The notes under the pieces are model-generated. The model made no database searches. It worked only from the letters and a program-made list of their open reading frames with translations, and was not told the DNA's origin. The position numbers and the translations under genes were made by a program. Below are positions 15,486-24,116 of a stretch of DNA of 47,710 bases, in pieces (the stretch's first letter is position 1; each line of letters starts with the position of its first letter). Origin of the DNA: Dehalococcoidales bacterium (GTDB taxonomy: Bacteria; Chloroflexota; Dehalococcoidia; Dehalococcoidales; Fen-1064); NCBI GenBank assembly GCA_020342155.1, contig CP070842.1:1677819-1725528 (forward strand), written 5' to 3'.

Positions 15486-16985
15486 GTGAGAAATGTTTCA
15501 AAGCAGATATTCCTGAACGCCCTGTCCTGTCCTGCACTGGGATGGGTATCACGGTGCGATGAAAACTTCGGTGCTCCCCGTAATCTGGGTGAGAGGTTTA
15601 GGATGGAGCAGGGTATCGAAATCGGCCGGCGGGCAAGAAGTCTCTACCCTGGCGGGCGGTTAATGTCGTTAAATATAGCATTGGCTCTGGAAGAGACCAG
15701 GAAAGCGCTGGAAGACGAATCAGTTCCTGTAATTTTTGAGGGTGCTTTTTTTACTGATAACTTCGCTGCCAGGGCGGATGTGCTTGAAAGAACGGGACAA
15801 GGCTGGCATCTGGTCGAGGTGAAATCGGCCGCCAATGACAGGGACGAGTTCATCGATGACATGGCCTATACGACAATGGTCACATCCAAATGTGGCCTCA
15901 ATATCTACCGCGTCTCGCTGCTGCTGGTGTCACGCGACTATCGGCTGGGAATGCCGGACGAAAATCTTTTCTCAGAGATAGACCACACCGATGAGGTACT
16001 GCAAAGAGTCGAGGAGCTAAAGTCTATCTGGCAGGAAATCGAGGAGATTACCAGGGCTTCGGAAAAGCCATTGAGCCGGCTTATCTATGACTGCCGCCAG
16101 TGTAAGCTTTTCGACGAGTGTATAGGGAAGGATATTGATAATCACATCTTTAACCTGCCGCGGCTGAACGAGGCAAGGTTCGATGCGCTGACGGCGCTCG
16201 GAATCGACCGAATCGAGGATATACCAAAAGGATTCTCGCTGACCGAATATCAGGTCAGGGTGGTGAACTGTGTGCGGAGAGGTGAGGCATTCGTTGGTAA
16301 TGGTCTGAAGGGTGAATTAGAAGCGATAAAGTGGCCGGCGTACTATCTCGATTTCGAAACGGTGATGACGGCGATACCGCTTTATCCCGATATCGCACCC
16401 TATACCCAGATTCCGACTCAATACTCGATACACAGGTGCCCCGAGGTCGGTCTTATTGACGGTCACTTTGAATACCTGGCTGACCCGGCCAGGGACTGCC
16501 GGGACGAACTTGCCCGAAAGCTAATCAACGACCTGGGAGAAGAGGGTAGCATTATCGCATACTCCAATTTTGAAAAAGGTATTATTAACAGTCTGGCAAG
16601 ACTACTCCCGGACCTTGCTGACATACTACTGGTACTGACCGACCGTATCGTGGACCTCGAGGCAATTATCAGGCGGAACTACTACCACCCGGATTTCTGT
16701 GGTAGTACCTCGGTGAAGCGGACTTATTCTGTCCTTGTGACAGAGGAGTCGAGTGACGTCTTTGAGATAACAGATATTAATTTGTTTCCTGTTCTCGTAC
16801 CGGAGATGTCTTACGATAACCTGGACATAGCTGACGGCGACTCGGCTTCGGCAGCATTTGCCTATATGGCTCTTGGTAAGGACCCGGACCCGGAGACCAC
16901 GAAGAAGAACCTGCTTGAGTACTGCAAGCTGGATACACTGGCCATGGTCAGGCTACATCAGCGTCTAGATAGCATAGTTGAATAA
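15486..16985 (+). CDS. DUF2779 protein: Cas4-like PD-(D/E)XK nuclease fused to RNase H-like exonuclease
   Basis: The protein has about 499 residues. The N-terminal half carries a RecB/Cas4-type nuclease core: RADVLERTG, then HLVEVKSA (D...ExK). Four cysteines could hold a [4Fe-4S] cluster: one in NALSCPALGW and three in DCRQCKLFDEC (CX2CX5C), as in Cas4 and AddB. The C-terminal half is the DUF2779 domain, with YYLDFETVMTAIPLYPDIAP (DxE of a DnaQ/RNase H-like exonuclease), IAYSNFEKGIINSL, FCGSTSVKRTYSVL and the late EYCKLDTLAMV motif. It may process single-stranded or damaged DNA, perhaps in repair or defence. No SD is visible; a GTG at 15486 or a TTG at 15480, directly after the nitroreductase stop, are the candidate starts, suggesting translational coupling. 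No cas genes are nearby. Confidence 0.8.
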   Translation: MRNVSKQIFLNALSCPALGWVSRCDENFGAPRNLGERFRMEQGIEIGRRARSLYPGGRLMSLNIALALEETRKALEDESVPVIFEGAFFTDNFAARADVLERTGQGWHLVEVKSAANDRDEFIDDMAYTTMVTSKCGLNIYRVSLLLVSRDYRLGMPDENLFSEIDHTDEVLQRVEELKSIWQEIEEITRASEKPLSRLIYDCRQCKLFDECIGKDIDNHIFNLPRLNEARFDALTALGIDRIEDIPKGFSLTEYQVRVVNCVRRGEAFVGNGLKGELEAIKWPAYYLDFETVMTAIPLYPDIAPYTQIPTQYSIHRCPEVGLIDGHFEYLADPARDCRDELARKLINDLGEEGSIIAYSNFEKGIINSLARLLPDLADILLVLTDRIVDLEAIIRRNYYHPDFCGSTSVKRTYSVLVTEESSDVFEITDINLFPVLVPEMSYDNLDIADGDSASAAFAYMALGKDPDPETTKKNLLEYCKLDTLAMVRLHQRLDSIVE

Positions 16986-17033
16986 AGATCGGACAATTTA
17001 TTAAATTGGACTACCACCAGGCGGAAATAGTAA

Positions 17034-17837
17034 ATGAATACCTTTGAAAAACCGAATCCAACGTGGTACAAGGAAGTTTGGTCGTTGGCCATTAAAGATG
17101 CGACCTGGGTGGAACACACCCAAAAAGAAGTGGATTTTATTGTTGATGTTATGGAATTATCAGGCTCTGAGAGGATTCTGGACTTAGCCTGTGGTTTTGG
17201 CAGGCACGCTATTGAGTTATCCAAGAGAGGTTTTTCGGTAGTAGGTGTTGATATTACAGCCGATTTGATAAATGAGGCTGAAAGAATTGCATCCGCTGAA
17301 AAATTAAGTACTAAATTCATCTGCGCTGATATAAGAGACGTTTCGTTTAATAACGAATTTGACGTTGTTCTAAATATGGGCGAAGGCGCTATCGGGTATC
17401 TTGAAAACGACGCTGAAAATCTAAAGATTTTTGACCTAATTGCGTCTTCCCTGAAACAGGGTGGCAAGCACTTCATGGAAATTCTCAATGCTGAACATGC
17501 TGAAATGTATTTTCCCAAGAAGTCCTGGTATATTGGCGAAAAAGTTCTTTCTCTTGAAGAGTATCAATGGGATAAAGAAACCCGCCGTATGTTAGGTAGT
17601 GGCTGGGGTTTTAGATTCGGAGAAATCGCCAGCAAACCGATAGCTACAGATATGGCGCCACGCTCTAGTATACGCGCCTATTCAATGAAAGAAATAGAAG
17701 ATATTCTTACCCCGAGGCAAATGATTATTAAGAAAACATTCGGAAATTCATTCGGCAAGTTTAGTAAAGACAGACACGCATCACCACGGGAAATGCAGTT
17801 GCTGATTTACTCACAAAAAACCTGTACTTTTAGGTAG
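17034..17837 (+). CDS. Class I SAM-dependent methyltransferase, AT-rich gene
   Basis: The 267-residue protein shows motif I in ILDLACGFGRHAIELSKRGF (residues about 47-66), the ribose-binding Asp in VVGVDITADLINEA, then FICADIRDVSF and FDVVLNMGEGAIGYLEND. This is a Methyltransf_25-type core with an extended C-terminal half that probably forms the substrate lid. The substrate is unknown. Codon use is clearly more AT-rich than in the genes on either side (for example the AAA- and GAA-heavy 3' half), which suggests acquisition from another lineage. It lies 48 bases after the DUF2779 gene and 10 bases before rarA, so it may be carried in the same transcript. Confidence 0.8.
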   Translation: MNTFEKPNPTWYKEVWSLAIKDATWVEHTQKEVDFIVDVMELSGSERILDLACGFGRHAIELSKRGFSVVGVDITADLINEAERIASAEKLSTKFICADIRDVSFNNEFDVVLNMGEGAIGYLENDAENLKIFDLIASSLKQGGKHFMEILNAEHAEMYFPKKSWYIGEKVLSLEEYQWDKETRRMLGSGWGFRFGEIASKPIATDMAPRSSIRAYSMKEIEDILTPRQMIIKKTFGNSFGKFSKDRHASPREMQLLIYSQKTCTFR

Positions 17838-17847
17838 ACAAATAATC

Positions 17848-19836
17848 ATGGACATGTTTGAGCGGCAGCGAGAGGGACAGATGAGTAGAGAGGCCCCTCT
17901 GGCGGCCCGAATGAGGCCGACCAGCCTCGATGATTTTGTGGGGCAGGGGCACCTCGTAGGGGAGGGGCATGTCATCAGAAATGCCATCGAGGGCGGGCAG
18001 ATTCCATCGGTTATCCTGTGGGGGCCGCCGGGTAGCGGTAAGACCACACTGGCCTTTGTCATTGCCAATACCACCGACTCACATTTCAGTTCGGTGAGTG
18101 CCGTCAGTGCTGGGGTTGCCGACCTGCGCCGCATGATACAGGAAGCCAGGGAGCGCCGCAGGCTGCATCAGCAGAAGACCATCCTGTTTATCGATGAGAT
18201 ACACCGCTTTAACAAGGCACAGCAGGACGCCGTCCTGCCCTATGTCGAGGACGGCACGGTCACGCTGATTGGAGCTACTACCGAGAACCCGTCTTTCGAG
18301 GTCAATGCACCTTTACTGTCGCGGTCCCGGGTGCTGGTACTTAATCCCCTCACTGACGATGAGATTCGTACTATTATTCTAAGAGCGCTGGAGGACAGTG
18401 ACAGCGGGCTGGGTAAATTGAGCATCGAGGTTGATGATGAGGCGATGGCACACCTGATAATGATGTCGAGCCACGACGCCCGGATCGCGCTCAATACCCT
18501 GGAGCTGGCCGTCCTGACAGCGCCACCGGACCGTAAAGGGAAGCGCCACGTTACCTTGTCGATTGTCGAAGACGCTGCCCAGAAACGGATGCTGCGCTAC
18601 GACAAGGCGGGCGAGGAACATTTCGACCTGATATCAGCATTGCATAAGTCGATGCGCGGCTCCGACCCGGACGCTTCACTATACTGGCTGGGGAGGATGC
18701 TGGAGGCGGGGGAGGACCCTCTCTATGTTGCCCGCCGCCTGGTACGTTTTGCCTCGGAAGACGTCGGCATGGCCGACCCGCAGGCGCTGGTGGTGGCGAT
18801 GGCTGCCCAGCAGGCAGTCCACTTTATCGGCCTGCCGGAGGGGAACCTGGCCCTGGCCGAAGCGGCGGTGTATCTGGCGACAGCCCCCAAGAGCAACTCC
18901 CTGTACCGGGCCTATTCCGAGGTGCAGGTCGAGATTAAAGAGGGTTCTAATGACCCGGTGCCGCTGCACCTGCGCAACGCTGCCACACCGTTGATGAGGC
19001 AGGTCGGTTACGGCAAGGGGTACAAGTATGCCCATGATTATGAGGGACATTTCGTCGAGCAGCAGAACCTGCCCGATTCACTTCAGGGTAAAAAGTTCTA
19101 TCAGCCTGGCGACCAGGGGTATGAGAAACAGATTGCAGCCCGACTTAACACATGGCGGCCGGGGAGTAAGCAAAGGGTCCGGAAAGCGAGTAAGAAAATG
19201 AGCAACAGCCGTGTCGATTTCCGTTGTGGAGAAATTACTCTGGAGGCGGTATGGCACCTGCCTCAGGGAAAGGGGCCTTTCCCGGTGGTGGTTGTCTGCC
19301 ACCCGCACTCTCTTTATGGCGGAAACATGCAGAATAATGTCGTGGTGGCTATCTGTGAAGCCCTCAGTCAGCAGGGAATAGCGGCGTTTCGCTTCAACTT
19401 CCGTGGTGTGGAGGGGAGTGGTGGCCAGTTTGGTGGTGGAGTTGCCGAGCGAGACGATGTAAAAGCGGCCCTGGACTTTGTGATATCGACAGAGAATATA
19501 AACCCCGAAAAGGTTGGACTGGCAGGTTATTCCTTTGGTGGCAGTGTTGCCCTGCCAGTTGCCCTCGAAGAAAAGCGTGTCCGTAATCTGGTACTGGTGT
19601 CACCGGCCCTGACGGAGTCGGGGTGGCAGCAGCTGGAGAAATATCCGCACTCCAAGCTCGTCATCGTGGGCGGTAACGACTCGGTGATACGACTGGAGCA
19701 GTTTCAGCAGCTCGCTGCAGCAGCCGGTAATCCCGAGGAGTACCAGACGGTAGCCGGTGCTGACCATTTCTGGTGGGGGCTTGAGACAGAGCTGGCTCAG
19801 AAGGTGGCCGATTTCTTTGCTGTAGCTTACGGGTAG
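17848..19836 (+). CDS. rarA: RarA/MgsA AAA ATPase fused to an alpha/beta hydrolase
   Basis: A single uninterrupted 662-residue frame encodes two proteins end to end. Residues 1 to about 440 are replication-associated recombination protein A: DMFERQREGQMSREAPLAARM, Walker A GPPGSGKTT (residues 59-67), Walker B LFIDEIHRF, the sensor segment IGATTENPSF and the C-terminal MgsA domain with DVGMADPQAL and SNSLYRAY. RarA acts at stalled forks with clamp-loader-like ATPase activity. From about residue 451 (MSNSRVDF) an alpha/beta hydrolase follows, with the nucleophile in GYSFGG (Ser562), Asp611 in GGNDSVIR and His640 in GADHFWWG. No ribosome site precedes the internal Met, so a true fusion is more likely than two genes. 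The hydrolase substrate is unknown. Confidence 0.88.
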   Translation: MDMFERQREGQMSREAPLAARMRPTSLDDFVGQGHLVGEGHVIRNAIEGGQIPSVILWGPPGSGKTTLAFVIANTTDSHFSSVSAVSAGVADLRRMIQEARERRRLHQQKTILFIDEIHRFNKAQQDAVLPYVEDGTVTLIGATTENPSFEVNAPLLSRSRVLVLNPLTDDEIRTIILRALEDSDSGLGKLSIEVDDEAMAHLIMMSSHDARIALNTLELAVLTAPPDRKGKRHVTLSIVEDAAQKRMLRYDKAGEEHFDLISALHKSMRGSDPDASLYWLGRMLEAGEDPLYVARRLVRFASEDVGMADPQALVVAMAAQQAVHFIGLPEGNLALAEAAVYLATAPKSNSLYRAYSEVQVEIKEGSNDPVPLHLRNAATPLMRQVGYGKGYKYAHDYEGHFVEQQNLPDSLQGKKFYQPGDQGYEKQIAARLNTWRPGSKQRVRKASKKMSNSRVDFRCGEITLEAVWHLPQGKGPFPVVVVCHPHSLYGGNMQNNVVVAICEALSQQGIAAFRFNFRGVEGSGGQFGGGVAERDDVKAALDFVISTENINPEKVGLAGYSFGGSVALPVALEEKRVRNLVLVSPALTESGWQQLEKYPHSKLVIVGGNDSVIRLEQFQQLAAAAGNPEEYQTVAGADHFWWGLETELAQKVADFFAVAYG

Positions 19837-19860
19837 GTTGGTGGCTATTCGTAAAGATAT

Positions 19861-20547
19861 CTAGTTACTGACCGGTCGGCCAAGCTCTTCCCGGACCTCA
19901 TCCGGAAAATCGGTAATAATACCGTCGATATCCATCGCCAGGGCATCGCGTACTTGATTCATATCAGTGCAGCCCCAGACAAACACCAGTAGCCCTGCGT
20001 TCCGGGTCTGCTCCAGCATGGCGGCATTTACGTGCGGGAATCTGGTTACGACTATTCCAGAGCTGACTGACCGTGCTAATTCTACTGGTTCCTTGACTTC
20101 GAAAGCAGTAAGGATACCCCTCTGAATCCCGGGGGCAAGACGGGCTAGTTCGATGACGATGTTCCGATTGAACGAGCTGAATACGACTTCGTCGGGAGTG
20201 AGCTTTTCTCGAACCAATACCAGGAAACTGTCCAGTGATGATACCCTTTTTATCTCTATGTTCAGAAGTATCTTGCCATGACATAGTTCAAGGGTCTGCT
20301 CCAGAGTCGGTATGCGGAACTTCCCCTCCAGTTTGACGTCCTGAACCTCATTCAGTGTCATCTGGCTGATGTCACAGCCAAGTATTTCACGGTCATGGAA
20401 TATGACAAAGTGGTTATCGGCTGTTTCATGAACGTCACACTCGATACCATCGACTGGTATCCCGATGGCGGCTTCGAAGGCTTCCAGAGTGTTGTCTGGA
20501 AACTGCTTGGTAAAGCCCCGGTGGGCGATATTTAGGATGCGTTTCAT
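19861..20547 (-). CDS. Glycerophosphodiester phosphodiesterase family protein
   Basis: The 228-residue protein has the GDPD TIM-barrel signature. The N-terminal NIAHRGFTKQFPDNTLEAFE contains the catalytic His-Arg and the Glu/Asn ligands. GIECDVHETADNHFVIFHD supplies the metal-binding Glu-x-Asp and the second catalytic His. KILLNIEIKR gives the later Glu and Lys. The C-terminal CTDMNQVRDALAMDIDGIITDFPD matches the end of the barrel. It would hydrolyse glycerophosphodiesters to glycerol 3-phosphate and an alcohol. There is no signal peptide, so it is cytoplasmic (UgpQ-like). It starts 16 bases after the GGCT-like gene and is probably cotranscribed with it. Confidence 0.9.
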   Translation of the reverse strand: MKRILNIAHRGFTKQFPDNTLEAFEAAIGIPVDGIECDVHETADNHFVIFHDREILGCDISQMTLNEVQDVKLEGKFRIPTLEQTLELCHGKILLNIEIKRVSSLDSFLVLVREKLTPDEVVFSSFNRNIVIELARLAPGIQRGILTAFEVKEPVELARSVSSGIVVTRFPHVNAAMLEQTRNAGLLVFVWGCTDMNQVRDALAMDIDGIITDFPDEVREELGRPVSN

Positions 20548-20563
20548 CAGATACTCACCCTTG

Positions 20564-20965
20564 CTAGGTTATTTCCCAGTCTTTATAACCCTGCTGTATT
20601 GTGGCCAGGTACTCGCGTGATGGCGAGGTCTCTTCGGACTGCTCCCGCTTGGCGTACGTAACTGCCTTGACAGCTTCACCATCTTCGGGTATCACCAGCA
20701 CATTCAGTCGGCTGTAGACTGCGGGAGCATTTTCGTACCGGTCTAGCCGCTGCAAACACTGCTCGGAGACATCGTAGACTGACCCGACGACTTTCTCACC
20801 CTGGAAGGGTTTAATACTAGCGTAACCGCCGCGCCACTGTCTTGACCAGCCGGTGAATATCAGCTTGTAATTGGGTAGTACAGCCCGGAACAGAGGCTTG
20901 CTGTCAGGACAGCGTTCCGTCATCTGTTTCCGGCTGAGATTACTGGCGTAGGCAAAGTAATACAT
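20564..20965 (-). CDS. Gamma-glutamylcyclotransferase-like (GGCT/AIG2) protein
   Basis: The 133-residue protein starts at the ATG at 20965, which has AGGGGAAG upstream; an in-frame GTG at 21004 lacks a ribosome site. MYYFAYASNLSRKQM is the phosphate/substrate loop (YGSN in relatives, here YASN). CLQRLDRYENAPAVYSR carries the catalytic Glu of the LDxYE motif, and VYDVSEQ precedes it. Members cyclise gamma-glutamyl groups to 5-oxoproline, acting on gamma-glutamyl amino acids or amines; the substrate here is not evident. A GDPD gene follows in the same direction. Confidence 0.82.
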   Translation of the reverse strand: MYYFAYASNLSRKQMTERCPDSKPLFRAVLPNYKLIFTGWSRQWRGGYASIKPFQGEKVVGSVYDVSEQCLQRLDRYENAPAVYSRLNVLVIPEDGEAVKAVTYAKREQSEETSPSREYLATIQQGYKDWEIT

Positions 20966-21039
20966 GCTCTTCCCCTTATAATATCTGACTGTATTATACA
21001 CCAATCAGCTATGGCAAATAGTTGTAGTGAAAAATAGGG

Positions 21040-21068
21040 TTGAGAAAAGAGGGATAGTCTGGCATAAT
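21040..21068 (+). promoter_or_regulatory. Promoter of the DAHP synthase gene
   Basis: TTGAGA (21040-21045) and CATAAT (21063-21068), each 5 of 6 matches, are 17 bases apart. Transcription would start near 21075, leaving a leader of about 55 bases before the ATG at 21131. Confidence 0.6.
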
Positions 21069-21130
21069 CTTGATGGCGGCTCGTTCACCTATTGAGTCTC
21101 TGTCATGTCGGGGAATCGAGATAAAATACC

Positions 21131-22147
21131 ATGATTGTCGAAATGAAGACAGGTGCTGGCAAAGAGGCCGTAGATGCTGTTGTCCAGAGAGCCAAGTCGC
21201 TGGGTTTTAATGTCCAGTTGAATATTGGCACCGATAAGACAGTGGTGGCTATTTTGGGAGGCAACACCGGGCAGTTATCGACTGATGTATTCGCCGTGCT
21301 CCCAGAAGTTGAGAGCGTTACCCGCATTATGAGGCCCTACAAACTGGCGTCCCGAGAATTCAAAGGGGCAGACAGCATTGTCTCTGTTGATGGGGTGGAG
21401 ATTGGGGGTAAGCATGTTGTCGTTATGGCTGGGCCTTGTGCTGTGGAGAGCGAGGAGCAGTTTATGGAGGCGGCAAAGACGGTGAAGAAGGCGGGGGCCA
21501 GCATCCTGCGTGGCGGGGCTTTCAAGCCGCGGACTTCGCCATTCAGCTTTCAAGGGCTGGAGGAAGCCGGGCTAGAGATTCTGGAGAAGGCAAGAAAAAT
21601 ATTGGCTATGCCGGTAGTTACCGAGGTAGTTGATCCTCATGAGGTCGATTTGGTAGCTGGCTCGGCGGATATTCTTCAAATTGGTTCTCGCAACATGCAA
21701 AACTATACCCTGCTGACCGAGGTTGGTAAGAGCCGGCGTCCAGCTGTGCTGAAACGGGGTTTTTCCTGCACGGTTACCGAGTGGCTAACAGCCGCCGATT
21801 ACCTGCTGGCTGAGGGTAATGACAAGGTTGTTCTCTGTGAACGGGGTATCAGGACCTTTGAGGACAGCACACGTTTTTCCCTCGATATCTCGGCAATTCC
21901 AGTTCTGAAGAGGTTCAGCCATCTGCCGGTGATTGTTGACCCCAGCCATGCTGCCGGTCACTACGCTCTGGTACCGGCGATAGCCCGGGCAGCGATTGCG
22001 GCCGGTGCCGATGGGCTTCTGATTGAGGTTCATCCCAACCCGAAAGAAGCCTTGGTAGACGGTTTACAGTCGCTGACGCCATCTGACTTCACCAGATTAA
22101 TGGATGAGCTGCGGGCAATCGCTAGCTCGGTAGGCAGGTATATCTAG
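21131..22147 (+). CDS. aroF: 3-deoxy-7-phosphoheptulonate synthase (DAHP synthase, type I-beta)
   Basis: This enzyme condenses phosphoenolpyruvate with erythrose 4-phosphate, the first step of the shikimate pathway. The 338-residue protein has an N-terminal ferredoxin-like regulatory domain (residues 1 to about 70, MIVEMKTGAGKEAVDAVV onward), as in the Thermotoga enzyme, where it mediates feedback inhibition by Phe/Tyr. The barrel follows with VVMAGPCAVESEEQF, RGGAFKPRTSPFSFQG, QIGSRNMQNYTLL, VLKRGFSCT, ERGIRTFE and VDPSHAAGHYALV, which contain the PEP-, metal- and phosphate-binding residues. No other aro gene is adjacent. A hairpin without a T tract follows at 22179-22209. Confidence 0.93.
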   Translation: MIVEMKTGAGKEAVDAVVQRAKSLGFNVQLNIGTDKTVVAILGGNTGQLSTDVFAVLPEVESVTRIMRPYKLASREFKGADSIVSVDGVEIGGKHVVVMAGPCAVESEEQFMEAAKTVKKAGASILRGGAFKPRTSPFSFQGLEEAGLEILEKARKILAMPVVTEVVDPHEVDLVAGSADILQIGSRNMQNYTLLTEVGKSRRPAVLKRGFSCTVTEWLTAADYLLAEGNDKVVLCERGIRTFEDSTRFSLDISAIPVLKRFSHLPVIVDPSHAAGHYALVPAIARAAIAAGADGLLIEVHPNPKEALVDGLQSLTPSDFTRLMDELRAIASSVGRYI

Positions 22148-22178
22148 TATATTGATAATACTCTGGCTTGAGCATATG

Positions 22179-22209
22179 AGCGCAGCCGACCGGAGAGGTC
22201 GGCTGCGCT
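22179..22209. terminator. Strong hairpin between aroF and aspS
   Basis: AGCGCAGCCGACC (22179-22191) and GGTCGGCTGCGCT (22197-22209) form a perfect 13-bp GC-rich stem with loop GGAGA. The following bases are not T-rich, so it may terminate weakly, stabilise the aroF message, or belong to the aspS leader. Confidence 0.5.
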
Positions 22210-22303
22210 GGTAGTATTACTATTGTCAGGTTTGGGTTGAAGGGTATCCGCTCTCTAAGCTATACTTAGCTTGAGTGCACGCGTTGTGCAGGAGGGAATA
22301 TTA

Positions 22304-24097
22304 TTGCTCAAGAGTCATAGTTGTGGCGAACTCCGAAAGGGCGATGTCGGCAAGAGGGTAACACTGGCCGGCTGGGTAGACAGACGTCGGGACCACGGTG
22401 GGCTGATATTTATTGACCTTCGTGACCGCGCAGGCGTATCACAGGTGGTCTTCAACCCTGAGGTGGCCTCTTCCTGTCACGAGACAGCCAGCCAGGTGCG
22501 GAGTGAGTATGTACTCAATGTTAGTGGTGAGGTGGCACTTCGCCCGTCTGGAACAGAGAACCTGCAATTGGCTACCGGTGAGATTGAGGTCATCGCTGGC
22601 GATTGTACGATACTCAGTACATCGGAGACGCCACCATTCTATATTAACCAGGAGGTCGAAGTAGAGGAAAGCCTACGTCTCAGATACCGCTACCTCGACC
22701 TGCGCCGCCCACGGATGCTGAGGAATCTGACCCTCCGGCACCGCGTGGTTGAATATATCCGTAATTTCCTCAATGCTAAAGGTTTTCTTGAGATAGAGAC
22801 CCCAATTATGATTAAGAGCACCCCGGAAGGTGCTCGTGACTACCTGGTGCCAAGCCGGGTCCATCCCGGCAAGTTCTATGCCTTGCCCCAGTCACCGCAG
22901 CAGCTAAAGCAGCTCTTGATGGTAGCCGGGGTCGAGAAATACTATCAGATAGCCAAGTGCTTTCGTGACGAGGACACCAGGGCAGACCGTCAGCCGGAGC
23001 ACACCCAGCTTGACCTGGAGATGAGCTTCGTTACCGAAGAGGATATTCTAGGCTTGATAGAGGAGCTATTCACCTCATTGGTCACTGCTATTAAGCCTGA
23101 CATGAAGGTGATAACACCTTTCCCACGTGTTACTTATGACGATGCCATTGCGCGGTTCGGCACAGACCATCTTGACCTGCGTTTTAGCATGGAGACGGGA
23201 GACCTGTCGGACATCGTCGCCGATTCGGAATTCGCTGTTTTCCGCGATACAGTCGTTGCAGGTGGCAAGGTTAAGGGTATTTGCGCTCCCGGCTGTTCCA
23301 GTTACAGTCGACATCAACTCGATGAGCTGAATAAAATGGCTCAGGGTCTCGGGGCGCGGGGCCTGCTCACAGTTGCACTTGGTGATACGCCGGGCAGCCT
23401 GGATGACCTGACGCTGGATATGGTGAAGTCGGTGGCTGCCAGATTCCTGACGCTGGAACAGGTCAAGGGGATTGCAGGGCGTCTCGGTGCCGGCATGGGA
23501 GACCTCTTGCTAATTGTTGCTGGAGATCCGAAGGTAGTTAATAAAGTACTCAGTGAATTGCGGGCTGAAATGGGGAATAGACTCGAACTGGCTGACCCGA
23601 ATACGCTTGCCTTTGCCTTTATACAGGACTATCCGCTGCTGAAATGGGACGAGGAGTTGGGTAGATGGGACTCGGAGCATCACCCGTTTACGGCGCCTAA
23701 GGAAGAGCATATCCCATTGCTGGATACAGCTCCGGAGAGGGTACGCTCACAGTGCTACGATATTGTCTGTAACGGCTACGAACTGGCCAGCGGTAGCATC
23801 CGGATTCACGATAGTGAGCTTCAACATAAGATATTCAGTTTGCTCGGCTATAGTGATGAAGAGATACAGCAGCGGTTCGGCACGATGCTTGAAGCCTTCC
23901 ATTATGGACCGCCGCCACATGGTGGTATTGCCCCGGGCATTGACCGTCTTGTGATGCTGCTTGCGGGGGAGGAGACCATTAGGGAGGTCATTGCCTTTCC
24001 CAAGAACCAGAGTGCGGTTGACCTGACACTGGATGCGCCCTCACCCGTCACCGAAGAACAACTGGCGGAACTGCACCTGCAATTGCGCGACGAATAA
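22304..24097 (+). CDS. aspS: Aspartyl-tRNA synthetase, non-discriminating type by key residues
   Basis: This class II synthetase charges tRNA-Asp. The TTG at 22304 is chosen as start because GGAGG lies eight bases upstream and it gives the family's usual N-terminus (MLKSHSCGEL); an in-frame TTG at 22271 has none. Of 597 residues, the anticodon-binding OB fold comes first (GWVDRRRDHGGLIFIDLRDR), then motif 2 with KCFRDEDTRADRQPEHTQLD, the bacterial GAD insertion, and motif 3 near APGIDRLVMLLAGEETIREV. His31, with the glycine in RPSGTEN, is the pattern I recall for non-discriminating AspRS, which also charges tRNA-Asn for later amidation. It starts a run with tig and clpP. Confidence 0.93.
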   Translation: MLKSHSCGELRKGDVGKRVTLAGWVDRRRDHGGLIFIDLRDRAGVSQVVFNPEVASSCHETASQVRSEYVLNVSGEVALRPSGTENLQLATGEIEVIAGDCTILSTSETPPFYINQEVEVEESLRLRYRYLDLRRPRMLRNLTLRHRVVEYIRNFLNAKGFLEIETPIMIKSTPEGARDYLVPSRVHPGKFYALPQSPQQLKQLLMVAGVEKYYQIAKCFRDEDTRADRQPEHTQLDLEMSFVTEEDILGLIEELFTSLVTAIKPDMKVITPFPRVTYDDAIARFGTDHLDLRFSMETGDLSDIVADSEFAVFRDTVVAGGKVKGICAPGCSSYSRHQLDELNKMAQGLGARGLLTVALGDTPGSLDDLTLDMVKSVAARFLTLEQVKGIAGRLGAGMGDLLLIVAGDPKVVNKVLSELRAEMGNRLELADPNTLAFAFIQDYPLLKWDEELGRWDSEHHPFTAPKEEHIPLLDTAPERVRSQCYDIVCNGYELASGSIRIHDSELQHKIFSLLGYSDEEIQQRFGTMLEAFHYGPPPHGGIAPGIDRLVMLLAGEETIREVIAFPKNQSAVDLTLDAPSPVTEEQLAELHLQLRDE

Positions 24098-24116
24098 AAT
24101 CTTGGTTGGTTGAATT

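Noticed and set aside
16958..17518. 186-codon minus-strand frame
   Set aside because: It is antisense to the methyltransferase gene, and its Ser/Ile/Lys-rich sequence is typical of a shadow frame.
19198..19836. Separate alpha/beta hydrolase gene starting at the internal Met
   Set aside because: No ribosome-binding site precedes it and the frame is continuous with rarA; kept as a fusion and flagged for checking.
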